Counted from the stretch's first letter, positions 21,290-32,820 are shown. The stretch is DNA of 64,000 nt from Caprimulgus europaeus (GCA_907165065.1 OU015543.1:13085638-13149637), one strand, 5' to 3'. The notes: generated from the letters alone by a model not told the origin. Program-made: numbers and translations.

Positions 21290-21850
21290 CTCAGGAACTG
21301 GGGTTATTGAACCGGGGGAAGTCACTGCAACGAGAATTTATGGAAGTGATAAAACAACTTTTGACAACGAGCTTGCCTCCCCCACAGCTGGGAGAGAATA
21401 TTTTCCTCTTGTCGGATCGATAAACAATTAATTCTAAAGCAGGGAGCAGAGAAAATGGGAGAGTTTTCCGGATTTCTAAACTCTTAATCAAGCTCTGGGT
21501 AAAACATAGATGTGGGGATCTGAAACCCGCTGATAAAATCTTGACCTTGATAACTGGTTCCCCAGTTCCTGGACTGCAGATGATACTTCCTTTGCTGAAT
21601 AAATCCACTTTTAAGTATAGAACTTGGTCCTAGATATTTATGTTTCCAACGTTTTTAATGTAGCTTTATTTAATAATCTGCCTCAAAATGCTGGCTTCCC
21701 CCCATTTTTAAATGCAATTCTAATTTCCATCCAGAATCAGCTTAAATTACATGAGTTTAAAAACATAGTAAATAACACGTATATTTCACTTAGTGTTAAG
21801 GTAAACTGTGAAAGTAGAGAATACAAATAACTCTTAAACCTGCTCATGGT
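21290..21850. promoter_or_regulatory. Longest AT-rich island (~560 bp)
   Basis: Spans a run of low-GC sequence without a domain-bearing frame. Words include CGATAAACAATTAATTC, CTTAATCAAGC, TTTATTTAATAATC, CTTAAATTACATGAG, AACATAGTAAATAACACG and TTAGTGTTAAGGTAAAC. The extent and sharp borders make it the largest candidate conserved block in the window. It may contain two or three separate elements (21290-21480, 21530-21610, 21640-21850). Confidence 0.42.
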
Positions 21851-22385
21851 GCATCCTCGTTGGAATTAGCCCGTCCCTTTGGGTGGGCGCTGGAGCAGGG
21901 TGGCTCTGGATGGACGGAGCTGCTGCACCATCCAGGTCCTTACTGGGGGTTTGGGGTTGTGTACTGGGCTGGGTTCGCCTGTGGGGACCTTTTATTGGTG
22001 GCTCCAGCTGCGTGGTGGCAGGAGGGGATTTGGGTGGTGATGGGACTGGTGTCCCATGTCTCTGGAGTTGGGAGGTCACTGGGAGCACTGGCAGATCCTC
22101 CATCAGCTGCCTTTGCTGTTGCCTCTGATGGAAATGGTGGGGTTTAATGAAGCTTCCCCATACAGGGTTTGGGTCCGTGGGCACGGTGCTGTCGGGGCGT
22201 GGGTGCTGCAGACTGGGAAGGTCTGTTCCCTCTCCAGGAGTTACTGGGGTTGTCCAAGAATCTGTTTTGCAGGAGAAAAGGCTTAGGGGTCTCTCATGGC
22301 CTGTGGTTTGGTGTCTGGGTGCAGCCGAGGGAGACCCCAGAGCTGGGAGCTGACAGGCAGCACGGGGGGGATCTTGAAGGCGGAT
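21851..22385. other. GC-rich stretch, no gene
   Basis: No exon, repeat or RNA gene recognised. Open frames on both strands are domainless. Confidence 0.4.
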
Positions 22386-22389
22386 CCAC

Positions 22390-22705
22390 TTGGGAAGGTG
22401 CTTCATGGAATATGCAAATCCTGATATGGAGAGGGGCCTCAGTAATTATATGCAGAGCCAGATTTTTTTAAATAAAGCTATCTACAGTATATTGCAGAAG
22501 TAATTAGGAATCCTGAGCTGGCTGTATCTCGATCTTTATAGCAACAGAGCTGATAAAGCATGATTCAGGGACCTCGTTATCTTTTTTTAAAGAAGTTTTT
22601 ATTTAACTTCCGTGAAGTTGCCATGGTTACTCCTGTGCATGGCTTCCCTGCCTCTCTTGCCTTAAGTGCAGCTGCTCGCGTTGAGAATTAAAACATCTCC
22701 ATTTG
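22390..22705. promoter_or_regulatory. AT-rich island with POU octamer and RFX X-box-like site
   Basis: Carries the POU octamer ATGCAAAT at 22412-22419, CAGTAATTATATGCAGAG just right of it, GAAGTAATTAGG near 22498 and, at 22617-22630, GTTGCCATGGTTAC, which is close to the palindromic RFX X-box (GTTGCCATGGCAAC). Combining these in one low-GC block with no coding frame supports an enhancer. RFX binding is inference. Confidence 0.45.
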
Positions 22706-23443
22706 GAGCAGCCCTGGCCCCCCCGCCGTAGTCCGGGCTGCGCTCTCGTGGGGGCTGCGGTTCAGGAGCCTCGTCCTTTCCTGACCCTGGAAAAGGCATT
22801 TTCAGCTCCTGCGGTTCCTGTTTGGCTTAGTAAAGCCCAGCCTTTCCCGTGCTAAACCAACAACCCAGCGGGAGGAATCTGGAGGGTGGGTTTGGGTCCC
22901 ATCAGCGTGGGTGGGAGATGCTCAGGCTGCCTCTGCAGTGATGCACTTCAGTGGCCGTCACTCTGCGTACGCTGCCGCACGCTGCCCGGCGTGACAGCCC
23001 CATCCCGCGCCGACCTCCAGAACCAGGGCTGGGACACTGGCTCCTTGTCCAGGACACTGGAAACCTCGCTGCTGGTGGAGCTGCTCCCTCCTGCTGCTGA
23101 GCTTCTGCTGAGCAGAGCTGCTGGTCCCTGCCCCATGCCGGTGTTGGGTTCTCCTGCACTGGGTTTGGTGGCTGCTGGGGACATGGTGTGGGGGACATGG
23201 GTGGCTTTGTGCAGGTGAGGCTGTGGGCACCCCACACTGTATATCCCACAGCAAGGCAGCTGGGATGGCTCAGGGTGGCTGTGCCATGGTGGCCTGGCCA
23301 GTGCAGGTGGCCTCTGGCATCTCTTTTCTGCTGTCAATGTCCCTCCTGCCCTGGCAGCCCTGTCAGTGGGTGTCGGGGGACGCTGTGGTGGCTGTCGCCT
23401 GTCACGTGCAGCAGAAACGGGCTCCTGGCCCGCGGGATTCCTG
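22706..23443. other. GC-rich stretch, no gene
   Basis: The 353-codon minus-strand frame at 22948-24009 crosses this stretch and the adjoining minisatellite; its composition is Pro/His/Arg-rich and repetitive, so it is not accepted as a gene. Confidence 0.4.
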
Positions 23444-23558
23444 CCGTGTGCCACGGGTGTGTGCTGCCGTGTGCCACGGGTGTGTGCTGCCGTGTGCCAC
23501 GGGTGTGCGCTGCCGTGTGCCACGGGTGTGTGCTGCCGTGTGCCACGGGTGTGCGCTG
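23444..23558 (+). repeat. Minisatellite, 23-bp unit, five copies
   Basis: Five consecutive 23-bp units of CCGTGTGCCACGGGTGTGTG plus CTG; copies 3 and 5 have C for T near the end of the unit, and a partial sixth unit follows. Because 23 is not a multiple of three, each frame cycles through the unit every 69 bp, giving repetitive Cys/His/Thr translations on both strands that mimic genes. Confidence 0.95.
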
Positions 23559-23850
23559 CCGTGCACCGGCCGGGATGTTCCCCGCTGCGTGACACGAGGG
23601 GTGCGCGGGGGTCTCCCAGATACCTGCATGACCATGAGCGGGATGGAGGGGGACGGTGGAGGGAGGTGCTGGGGGCGAGGCCGCAGTCCCGGTGTCCCGG
23701 CTCGTGCTGTGTTTTGGCAAACGGCCTCTTTGTGCGGGAGCTGGCGGAGGCGGGAGGTTTAACGAGCCCCACGCGAGGCCTCTCCCCATCCTGTGCCGCG
23801 AGGCCGCGGATGCAGGCGCAGGGAGCCGGGGTGGGGTGTGAGATCAGCCC

Positions 23851-23866
23851 GTTTCCATGGCAATGG
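23851..23866. promoter_or_regulatory. RFX X-box-like site
   Basis: GTTTCCATGGCAATGG resembles the RFX X-box (GTNRCC, short spacer, RGYAAC). It lies in mixed-GC sequence 1.2 kb downstream of the similar site at 22617. Short motif, so moderate chance of coincidence. Confidence 0.3.
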
Positions 23867-24539
23867 CCGTGACATAAGACAGCGATGGGAGATGTTTTGT
23901 GATATCGCGTCTCGAGCCAGGCAAACCCAGGAAGCTGGGGAGCTGCGGAGGCAGCGGCGGGGCCGGGAGGGATGCCGGAGGGTGGGGAGTCTCCAGGAGG
24001 GAAAATCAATATTGGACCAGTTGTGTTGGATGGGGAGGAGAAGCCTCTCTGCCACCTGCTCCCACCAGCAAAGGGCTTTGATTTCTCCTGGCAGCAGCGT
24101 TTGGGTCTGGCGGGTTCTTGGTGCTGCTGCTCTGATCCGTTGTGCCGCTTCCCGTCCCCGCAGCACCGGACAGGTAACCAGGAGCTCCGCGCCGGGCTGG
24201 TGATGGCGGCCGTCTGTCCAGGGCAGGGCTGAACTCTGTCCTCATTATGTCTGTCAAAGTTTTGTCAAGCTTCCCCTCCTGCTCCTCTCGGCATTTTTAA
24301 GCAGCGGAGGGTGGGAGGGTGCGTGGGAGGTGAAGCTGCACCAGAAATAATCCTGCGTGTCCGGGGGTGCGAGCGGTGCTGTGGAAGCACCTCTCCCCGG
24401 CAGCCCCGCTGCCGACCCGCCGGCCCTGTGCCCGCGTCACCGAGTCCCCCGGGTGAAGGGAGCAGCTTTTATTTGTTTGCCTCACCTCTTTTCCTCCTCC
24501 CTCCCTTTCTTTATTTCTCTTTTCCCTTCTCCCTTTTCC

Positions 24540-24690
24540 TTCCTGATGAAAGATTTTCTTGCGGTGTCAAGGCAATGTGACCTGGTTCCGTAATAAAGAG
24601 GAGGCTTATTAGAATTAAAGCCCAACAGTGTTAAAAAAGCAATCTTTGCAAGATTGAGGCCACAGGGGAATTGTGGATTCTCAGCAAAGA
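24540..24690. promoter_or_regulatory. AT-rich island with a short inverted repeat
   Basis: Contains CCGTAATAAAGAGG, CTTATTAGAATTAAAGCC and, at 24640-24656, CAATCTTTGCAAGATTG, two perfect 7-bp arms around TGC. The centre TTTGCAAG resembles a C/EBP-type half palindrome. Likely a small conserved element. Confidence 0.33.
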
Positions 24691-26995
24691 CCTCATTTAG
24701 AGGCTGGGATGAAAACACAGGCGCATGCACACAGCGAGCCTTGTGCTGCGGGGGTGGGCTGGTTTGGGGGTCAGTTTGGGGGGGCGAGGGGCAGAGCGGT
24801 GATCGGGTCGTGTTGGGTTTGCCCAGGATCCTCCCCTTGGCTGGGCACGCTCGTGGCTGCGCTCGCTCCGTGGCCGGGACGGCTCCGTGGATTGGGCTGA
24901 GCTCCTGAGCTCCCTTAGCTCTGGGTTTGTTTTCCTTGCTCCCCTGGGGACGCTCCCTGCTCCCCACCATATCCCTGCTCATCCCCTCCTGGCGCAGTGA
25001 CGGGAGCGATGGCAGCCGGCACCGGGCACGCAGTTGGGGTGTCGGCCTTCCTGGGATCCCCTGGTGACTTTGGCTCTGGGGAAGCCCCGAGGGGTGCAGG
25101 GGTCCCCCGACTGCTACCTGCAGAAGTTTCCCTTGGGATGCGATGGGCGCTGGGTTGGTGATGGAGCCGCTGGGATGGGGTGTCCCTCCCTGGGTTGAGG
25201 AGTGCCGGCTCTGCAGACCCCCTGTCCTGTCACATGCAGTGGGTGCCATCTGCCCAGGGTGCTGCCCGCAGATGCCAGTGGGACTTGTGTCAGCTCATGG
25301 TGCTTGGCAGGACAGACCAGGGCCCGTGGCACGGCCGTGGCTTTGGCCTCATCCTGCACAGAGCTGTCAGAACGCCCCAGAGCTCCCGCCGGCCGCAGAG
25401 CTGCAGTCCCTGCTGGTCCCCACGCTGGGCTGTTGTCATGATTTGCCGTTATCTGTCTAATTAGAAATAAGCTCTGCCGGTGGGGAGCTCGGTGGCTGCT
25501 CCGGCTCTCCGTGCCGCGCACACCTGTGGTGCAGGGGGACCGAGGGTGTCTCAAGCCGTCGGAAATGGGGGGCTGATGTCTGAGTGTATCAGCTCGCCTG
25601 GCCAGAGTCAGGGCTGTGGGAGCTGCCAAGGGGAGGGAGCTGCTGGCCACCCGGGCTCCTGCTCAGTGATGTCCAGGGCCAGTGATGGGGCTCTTCATGA
25701 TGAGGATGCTTGGAGCTGGTGGAACCCTATGGCATGAGCCTGGTGTTGCCAGGGGCAGAGCTGCCACCTCCCACAGGTTTGTGTCCTGGTGCCCACCGGG
25801 TCCCTGGTGAGCTCTGCTGCGTGGGTGGCCCTCAGTGCTCCTGCTCGGGGGTGATCGCTCAGCACTGCAGAGACCTTCTTGGTCAGGGTGGGAGCTGGGT
25901 GGTACTGGTGCTGTGTGGGGGGAGCGTGAGGCTGTTTCCTTCTGCAAAGTGGTGGCAGTCCTGTGTGTGTCTGGAGTTGTGTTTATCCTGAGATGTGACT
26001 TAGAATTTAGGGTGTATGGTGGGGTTTGGGCAGGTGGGCTTTGGGGACATGCTGGTCCTCTCTCCTCCTCTGGATCTGCTGCAAAGACCCTGCGGAGCAG
26101 CCTGGGGGTCACAGAGGGGTTTCTTCCCGAAGGGTCCGAGCAGCCCCTGCCCTGCAGCCTGGGGCACGTAGGGAGGCAAGGCTGGTGCTGCCGCCTCTCC
26201 CTGACACACAGGTAATTTAATGTCTCGTCTCGGAGCCTTTCGCTTCAGGATAAATGTCCTTTCTGTCCAGAGCCTGCGTGAGTTACGCTGACGTTTTGCT
26301 ACTGAGTTGACGTGGGTAGGGGAGAGTCGGGTGTTGGGTTGGCGATGGGCAGGAGAAGCAATCTCAGGGAGGCCATCGGTTTGGATTGAGCTCTGTGGAC
26401 TGGGATGCGGGGTAATCACCATCCGTCATTTCAGAGAGGTAAGAAACAAGTTGGCTTCTTTATGGACCATTATAGCTGCAGCAGGAATTGCTTCCACCCG
26501 GGCCGTGGGCATGCATCCCTGCCGGGCTGGAGGAGGGTGTAAAGCCGGAGGAGCGAGCCGGCTGCGGCAGAGCACGCCAGGGCAGATGCGGCTTTGGAGG
26601 TGGGAGCTGGGCTCTGGCTGGGATGACCCTGCCCAGGGGCTGCTGCCGCCCTCGCTCTGCATCTGCCGGGGCTGGAGCTGGTTGAGGTGAGGTGGGCGAT
26701 GGGCACCTGGGCTGGCGGGAGTCCATAGGGGACAAACCATCCCAGTCCTCAGGAAACCTGGGTCTGAACCTGCCCCAGGGGTGGGATCCCATCCATCCTG
26801 CGGTGCCTCCAGCTGCAGCTGGGCTTCCTCCGGCTGTATCCACCGGTGGAGAGTCTCTGGTGGGTGTTGGTGTTGCTCTTCAACCAGAGCTCAGCATCCA
26901 TCCCTTGGCATGGCACCGCGGTGGGGGGACCTGCCACGGCACTGGGGGGCCCACCGCTGCCTCGCTCTGTTTGCGCCGCATCCCCCACTTCCAAA
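24691..26995. other. GC-rich intron-like stretch
   Basis: Several splice-like pairs occur (for example an acceptor at about 26157 with a CACACAG/GTAATT donor at 26212), but no peptide is recognisable. Small AT patches lie at 25436-25475 and 26210-26260. No repeat or RNA gene. Confidence 0.38.
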
Positions 26996-26999
26996 CCCG

Positions 27000-27660
27000 G
27001 GGATGGCGGGAGCTGCGGAGCATCTCCCCGGAGCCACTGACAGCAGCGCGCTCCAGGCGTCCTCCTCCCGCCCGCGCGCGCCCACGCGCAGCCACCGATA
27101 AAAGGCTCAGCCCCGTAAACAAGGGGGAGAGGAGGAGTGATGAAATGGAAATGGGGCAGCGGTCTGAGGCGGGGGAGTGCGGGTGTGAAGCCTGAACCAG
27201 CCGAGCTGAGCTGGTGGGGCTGGTGCAGCTGGTGCGCTGCCTGCGGCCGCGGCGGGGAGGAGAGATCTGGTTTGGACTCGGCGAGTGGAAGGCCTCTCTC
27301 TCTCCCCTTTTGTTTGTACCTTTTTTTTTTTTTTATTTCTGAGTGCTTCATTTTCCAGAAGCTGTCATTTTACATAAACCTCTCAGCGAGGTACATCCAT
27401 TCCCACTGCCAAAATCTCCATATCAAACACTTGTAACACGCCGCCGAGCTGACAGCCCTGCCTGCACGCGCTCCGCGGCGCTACAAAGGGCCGCTGCCTC
27501 GGTGAGGGATATAAATACACGTGTGGAGACGGCCCGCAGCGCGCTCGCGCTCCGGCTCCTCTCCCCTGCGCTCTTGCTGCCCGGTTAAAATCGATCCGCA
27601 GCCTCGGCACAGGCGCCCGCGGCTCTCCTGGCCGCGCCGCTGCGGCTCTGGGTGCAGGGC
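27000..27660 (+). promoter_or_regulatory. Second CpG-rich segment with two TATA-like boxes
   Basis: CpG-dense blocks at 27040-27095 and 27430-27640 flank a T-rich middle. Two TATA-type boxes are seen: ATAAAAGG at 27098-27105 and TATAAATA at 27510-27517, the latter about 30 bp before a CGC-rich run, the expected spacing to a start near 27540. An alternative internal promoter, an unannotated short gene or an active enhancer would all fit. No convincing exon follows: the GATTAG/GTGAGC donor-like site at about 28027 is unsupported. Confidence 0.4.
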
Positions 27661-28955
27661 CTGGGTGTTGGGGTGTGGGGCACAGCTGGGCAGCAGCGTC
27701 CCTGGCACACGTGGGAGGTTGGAGACCCGCAGCCCGTGTGTGCGGGAAGTGTTCGCTGGTGCAGTTGCTGAGTTTGGCATTTTTCTCCCTCTTTTTGGAG
27801 CCCGGCACCCTGGCAGCTCTGCCCAGGGCTGGTAACGTCCTTGCAGCCCCCGCGATGTCCAGAGCCCAGGAGCAGGCTGCTCCCCGGGATCCTCCCCAGC
27901 CCGGCCACTGTCCACAGCCGCCCGCGACCGTGTGGCTTCACAGACACGGGCACTTGCTCTGGGTTGGGACCAGTCACCCCATGTTGTGGTGCAGCCGCTG
28001 CTTGTTTGCCCTGAGCCCCCCGATTAGGTGAGCTCTGGCTCTGCTGTGGTGGGGTCCCTGTGCCTGAGGGGAGAGCAGTGCCCCAGGTCACCCACCCACC
28101 CGGCGACTCAGCAGGAGTGGGGTGGCTTGGGTGGGTGGAAACTCTCTCGTTGACTCTAATCCCATTTTAATGGGAAGATGGGGACAGGGAGAGTTAAGCG
28201 ATCCGACTGCTTGCTTTTCAAAGAGATTTCTTTTCTTCTGGATGCAATTCAAATCCAACCCCAGATCTCTGTCTTTGCAAAGGAGAAGGCAGGAGATGCA
28301 CAACGCGCTCCCCATCCTCCCAGGTCTATCAGCCTCGCAGCTGATGAGCAGAACCACTCCTGCTCCTCCTGGGATTCCCTCCCTCCTCTTCAGAAAGAAA
28401 TCTCAGCGTTGCTGATGGTGTCGTAGCCGCATGGCGCTGGGCTGGCCGCGAGCACCGCTTGGCTGTTCCCCGGGATGAGACGTGGACATGCAGGGAAGCA
28501 GTGGGATGCTGGAGCAGGTCACAGGGGAGCGGTATCTGCTCGAGGGCCGAGAGCTCCGGTGGTCCCTTACCCCTCCCTGGGGCTGCCTCGGGGGCCAGGA
28601 GAGCTCCCGGGACCACCGTGTTCCTCCTGCACCTGGACTTGCCACAGGGGTCTCATGGCCAGCACTGACCCCGCGGGGCTCAGGGGCACCTGCCAGCGCC
28701 AGGCTGGGCTGGGGGGCTGCAGGTCAGGGACAGACAGGGATAATAATTGGAGCTCTGGGCACAGGGACACAGAGAGACGAGGGCTGTGGGGTTGTCCTCG
28801 CTGCTGTACGTGGCTGCGTTGCTCCATCTGTTTTTCCCCTGAACCCGGTGTGCGTTGGCCGGTGCTTTGGGCTCCTCCTGGCTGAGCCCGTACCCCGTCA
28901 TTTGTGACGCTGTGCCCGGAGGTTTCTGCTGCTCCTACAGGCAGGAACCTTGACG
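27661..28955. other. GC-rich stretch, no gene
   Basis: A small AT patch with CCCATTTTAATGGG lies near 28161. Otherwise no exon, RNA or repeat is supported. Confidence 0.4.
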
Positions 28956-28959
28956 TGGG

Positions 28960-29065
28960 AAATATGAGTTATTTTTTTGAATGTAATACCATGAAAAAGG
29001 TTTTTAATTGGGTTCATTTTTGCAAGTTTGATGATGATAAATTTTTAAGCACCTCAGCTTGGAGA
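28960..29065. promoter_or_regulatory. Small AT-rich island
   Basis: Contains GAGTTATTTTTTTGAATG, TTTTTAATTGGG and GATGATGATAAATTTTTAAG. Sharp low-GC block; conserved element possible. Confidence 0.3.
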
Positions 29066-29440
29066 GACAGGTCTGCACTTGGCTCTTCAGGACCTGAAAT
29101 GTTTCCGGACTGACTGTGTCTCTGTCCGCAGAAAAACCCTCTGAGATCTCTGCCCCCAGCTCAGGGGAAGCTCGACACGTGCGTGGGGGTTGTGTGTCCC
29201 CGGCTCTGCTGCCCGGGTTGATGCTGCTGAGGGATGTGGAGATGCTCTGGGTTGGGTCTCTGGAGACCCGAGCGTGGCCGTGGCTGCCAGCGGGGGGTTT
29301 GCGTTGGCTCCCACCCGGGGAAGGTGTGCGGGGGCCGACACGGAGCGAGCGCCCGGGGCTGCGCGTGGGGAGGATGCGCTCACAGCCGGGCACATCACAG
29401 TGGGTGAGAGGGAAACCTCTGCTCTGCCTTGTGTCTGCAG

Positions 29441-29545
29441 CTCCTTCCAACCGGGATGAATCAGCCTTTCCCAAGGACCCGGGAGCGACCTGCTGCCACC
29501 GTAGCCCCGTGTCCTTGGGGAGAAGCAGCCGGGGAGCTGTGGAGG
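29441..29545 (+). other. Candidate 105-bp exon
   Basis: Acceptor CCTTGTGTCTGCAG directly before 29441 and donor GAGG/GTGAGG after 29545. The length is 35 codons, and two frames stay open. The phase-1 frame, compatible with the donor at 16541, begins PSNRDESAFPKDPGATCCHR. Not recognised. Chance pairs of this quality occur in GC-rich DNA, so this is weak. Confidence 0.15.
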
Positions 29546-30765
29546 GTGAGGGCAGCGGTGGTGCAGGTTGTGATGCCATCTGCCGCCCTCGCTGGCGGAT
29601 GGGCACAGACCTCGTGTCCCCAAACTTCTCTTTTTAGAGGGGAGAAGTGCTCCTGGCTGGCGATGCTCCTGGGAGCCCGAGCAGCTCTGTCCTGCAGCTG
29701 GCGAGTGCCAGGGGCTGTAGCCTTCCCGGGGGCTGTTGTGCCCGCTGTGGGCTTGAGGCAGTCCCCACGCCGGGGGGCTGGGATTCCCTTTTCCCACGCT
29801 GGAGGGAACAATCCGGGTTTGGTCCCTGGCTCAGCCTGGAGCCCCGTGTTCATCCCGAGGGAGTGGTGACCGTTTGTCCTGGCAATGGGAGCCAGCCTGG
29901 AGCTGAGACGGGCGCGTGGCTGGCATCTCCCCAGGCCGATGTGTGGGTGTTTGGGGAGGGCCCAGCTGTCAAACTGCCGGTGGCTGCTGCTGGGAAGGGG
30001 CTGACGGTGGGAGTGGGTCCGGCTCTGCGCTGGCTGCGGGCAGCTGGCACGGTGCTGCTCGGGGAAATTCCGTTTCTGATTTCCCAGGCAGGGCTGGTGT
30101 GCGCGCGCCAGGGAGGCACAAATTCAGCACAAATCGCTGCGTGGTTTGAGACAGGGCCCTTTGGTCCGTGGCTGTGCAGTGGGGCAGGGACAGGGTCCCC
30201 TTGGCCATCAGAGCCCCAGGGGTGCTGGAGGTGAGGAGGGGTTTGGCTGGGTGATGGGCACCCATCCCCAGAGCCGCTCCAGCCATCACTGCCCCCTCCC
30301 CTCTGCTCACTGTTGGGGTGCACGGGCTGGCTGTGGGGTGAGCGCGGTGGGCTCAGCCCTGGGCGCTGGGTTCCCCTTCTGCTGTCGGTGGGGAAGGGGC
30401 TGTGGGGTGGGGTTTGGGTCAGGGCTCACCCAGAGCATTGCCCTTGGCTCCATCCGTTTGCGGACCCGGCGTGGTGGCAGTGCCAGTGTTGCCGGTACCC
30501 GCTCTTGGTGCCGTGCCCGCTCTCCTGCTGGCAGCGGCAGCTGCTGCCGTTGAGCCTGGCCAGGCACAGCCCCCGGTGCCACCTGCCTTGAGGCCACTGT
30601 CCCCCTTCCCTGCTTTGTCTGGAGGCTTTTCCCTCCAGCGTGGGTTCCCACAGGAGCGTGGGCATGGGGAGAGGGGAGCTGGCACTGAGCAGTGGGGTCG
30701 GCTGGGCTGTGGGTGCCTGCGGGGAGCGACAGAGGGAAGATGATCTCTGCAGGCAAAGTTCACGA
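29546..30765. other. GC-rich stretch, no gene
   Basis: Open frames on both strands are domainless. No repeat or RNA gene seen. Confidence 0.4.
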
Positions 30766-30769
30766 ACGT

Positions 30770-31045
30770 TCATCATGGGTGATGGGAAGTTTTTGTACGT
30801 GCTGATTAACTGCCTCCCTCTGATGTGACATGGCAAGATAAAATATGAGCGACTGCATTCTTTGACTTAAAACTTAATTAAAACTATATATCAAAAACGT
30901 AAGACCCTAGGCTTAATAAAACCTGATAAAATTATACTAATACACTTCAATTTCAATCCAAGGCTCCCTGATGGAAGAGCGTGAGAGGCTGAACCCATAA
31001 CTAGATTAGAAACACCTCCTATGCAATATTTATGGTGCTGTCCTG
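30770..31045. promoter_or_regulatory. AT-rich island, strong conserved-element candidate
   Basis: One of the lowest-GC stretches: GATAAAATATGAGCGACTGC, CTTAAAACTTAATTAAAAC, AGGCTTAATAAAACC and AAAATTATACTAATACAC. It also has ACGTAAGACC (donor-like) near 30898 with no exon before it. All frames are closed. Likely a deeply conserved non-coding element. Confidence 0.45.
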
Positions 31046-31638
31046 CTTGAAATGCATGGCCTCTGAGGAAGACTCTGGCACTGTGATGAAGAGGAGTTGT
31101 CAGCCCAGCTTACATGTAAATAGGGGAGAGGGCAGGATCGCACCGGTGTGTTCCTGGCAGGGGGAGAGCAGCTCTGGGGCTGAGCTTGTCCCAGAGGACG
31201 AGCTCAAGGAGGGAGGGATGCTGCTTCCCACACGTGTCACCGTGCCCTAGGGACACCTCGATGCCCTGGGGACGCCTCAGTGCCCCATCCCTGCCTGTGC
31301 ACGCGGAGTTACCGCTGTCCCTGCCTGCAGTGCTGGTGGTCCCGCAGCCGTTTGTCAGGGCGCAGGAGAGGTCGGAGCTGCGGCGGGTGGGTTCTGCCCG
31401 CGGGCTCTGACAGCTGCCGATGGCTGTTGGTGGCTTTGACTTTACGGGGTGATTTATTGAGTGAGATGCTGCGTGTTGGGTGAGAGGCTTAGAGCCAGAG
31501 CCCCGCGGTCGGGAGCCGAGAAAACGAGCCCGTTAGTTCGCTGTGCGGGAGCGCGGCCGTCCCGGCGGGGAAGGCGGCTGTCAAGCTGCCGGGGGTGGTT
31601 TTGGGGTGGAGGTGCCCCCTCCGCACCCTCCTCTGCAG
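31046..31638. other. Mixed to GC-rich stretch, no gene
   Basis: Nothing beyond a small CpG patch around 31500-31580 is seen. Confidence 0.38.
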
Positions 31639-31683
31639 GCAGGGATCAGCAGGAGCACCCAGTCCCCCACACGCTCCCGCCAG
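31639..31683 (+). other. Candidate 45-bp exon
   Basis: A long pyrimidine tract ending CCGCACCCTCCTCTGCAG precedes 45 bp that end CGCCAG before a GTAGGT donor. All three frames are open; frame 0 reads AGISRSTQSPTRSRQ and the phase-1 frame RDQQEHPVPHTLPP. The length is divisible by three. Good splice context but no protein match. Confidence 0.2.
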
Positions 31684-31699
31684 GTAGGTTCCCTCCGGC

Positions 31700-32820
31700 A
31701 CAGCCCGGAGCATCCCTGCTGCTGGAAGCGCTGGCTCAGCATTTCCCTGCTGCCCCCACGTCCCCAGAATTTCACTTTCTGGCGGGTACGTCCCGTGTCC
31801 GTGTCTGCAGAGGGGTTTGTGCCTGGGGCAGGCCTCACCCGGGGCTGTTTGGTAGGGTTTGGGGTTTCCAGTGGGGCTCAGCACAGCTCAGCTGGCTGCA
31901 GTGCCACCTCGCCCCGGCGACGCGGGAAGCGGCTCTGGCAGACTGCTAATGTGGAGCATAAATCGTGGTGGAGACAAGGTAGGTCAGGGGAGGGAGGCAG
32001 GACCAGTAAAGCATCGCGGTCACTGAGGCGCCGTCCTTAGAGGAGAGCCCGAGGTCTCATTAATGAGCGAAGGGGGAACACGCGGCGATGCCACGGGGAT
32101 GGGTGGCCGTGGGGTCAACCCGTCCCCGCCCCATGGCCCCCCAAGGTGCCACACACACCCGGTGCTGCCGACTCTGGTGTCCTTGCCTGTTGTGTCGGCT
32201 GCTGCCGCCTCTGTGTTCCTCGCTGCCTGCCCTCTCCCCGCTCCAGCCAGCTTTTGGGTGCTAAAACTGCTTTTTGGCGTGGTTGCACATGGCCTGGAGC
32301 GATGATGTGCTCCCGGGGGCCACGGCGATCACGGCCGGTGTTTGGAGCGGGGGAGTTTCTGCTGCCATCGGCTCCTTGCGTGGCACCGAACCCACCGGGA
32401 CAGCCCGGTCATGTCTTGGTGGAGACTGATGTGCAGCCTGTGCCTGGGTGGGATGCTGAGCATGGAGGGACCCTGGTGTGCAGGGGGGGCTGGAACTGTC
32501 TGTTGGGACTGGGAGTGCAGCTGAGGGCTGGGGGGTGCTGGGACTCGCTCTGTGCTGTGGCCAGCCTTGCCGTTCCCATCTCTCCTCTCCCTTGCAGGTG
32601 ACCGGGTACGTGTCCTCAGGGAGCACTGATGTGTGTTCCTGGTTTCCCAAAGCAGTGACAAGCCTGTGGCCAGCGGCCTGGCTTCACCCCAGGTGCTGGG
32701 AGAGGGGGGTGAGGTGGGCGCTGGGCTGGTGTGGACCCCCTGCCCGGGCAGGAGGGGACCCAGCGAGCAGCAGCTCCAGTGGCCATACACTCCTGCCCTG
32801 TTCCTTTGCCCCCTCCCCAG
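31700..32820. other. GC-rich stretch, no gene
   Basis: Domainless open frames on both strands. A small block with CATTAATGAGCG lies near 32058. No repeat or RNA gene. Confidence 0.4.

Noticed and set aside
22948-24009. 353-codon minus-strand frame with repeated HTRGTRQHTPVAHG-like motifs
   Set aside because: The repeat motif is the 23-bp minisatellite read in cycling frames; there is no other support.
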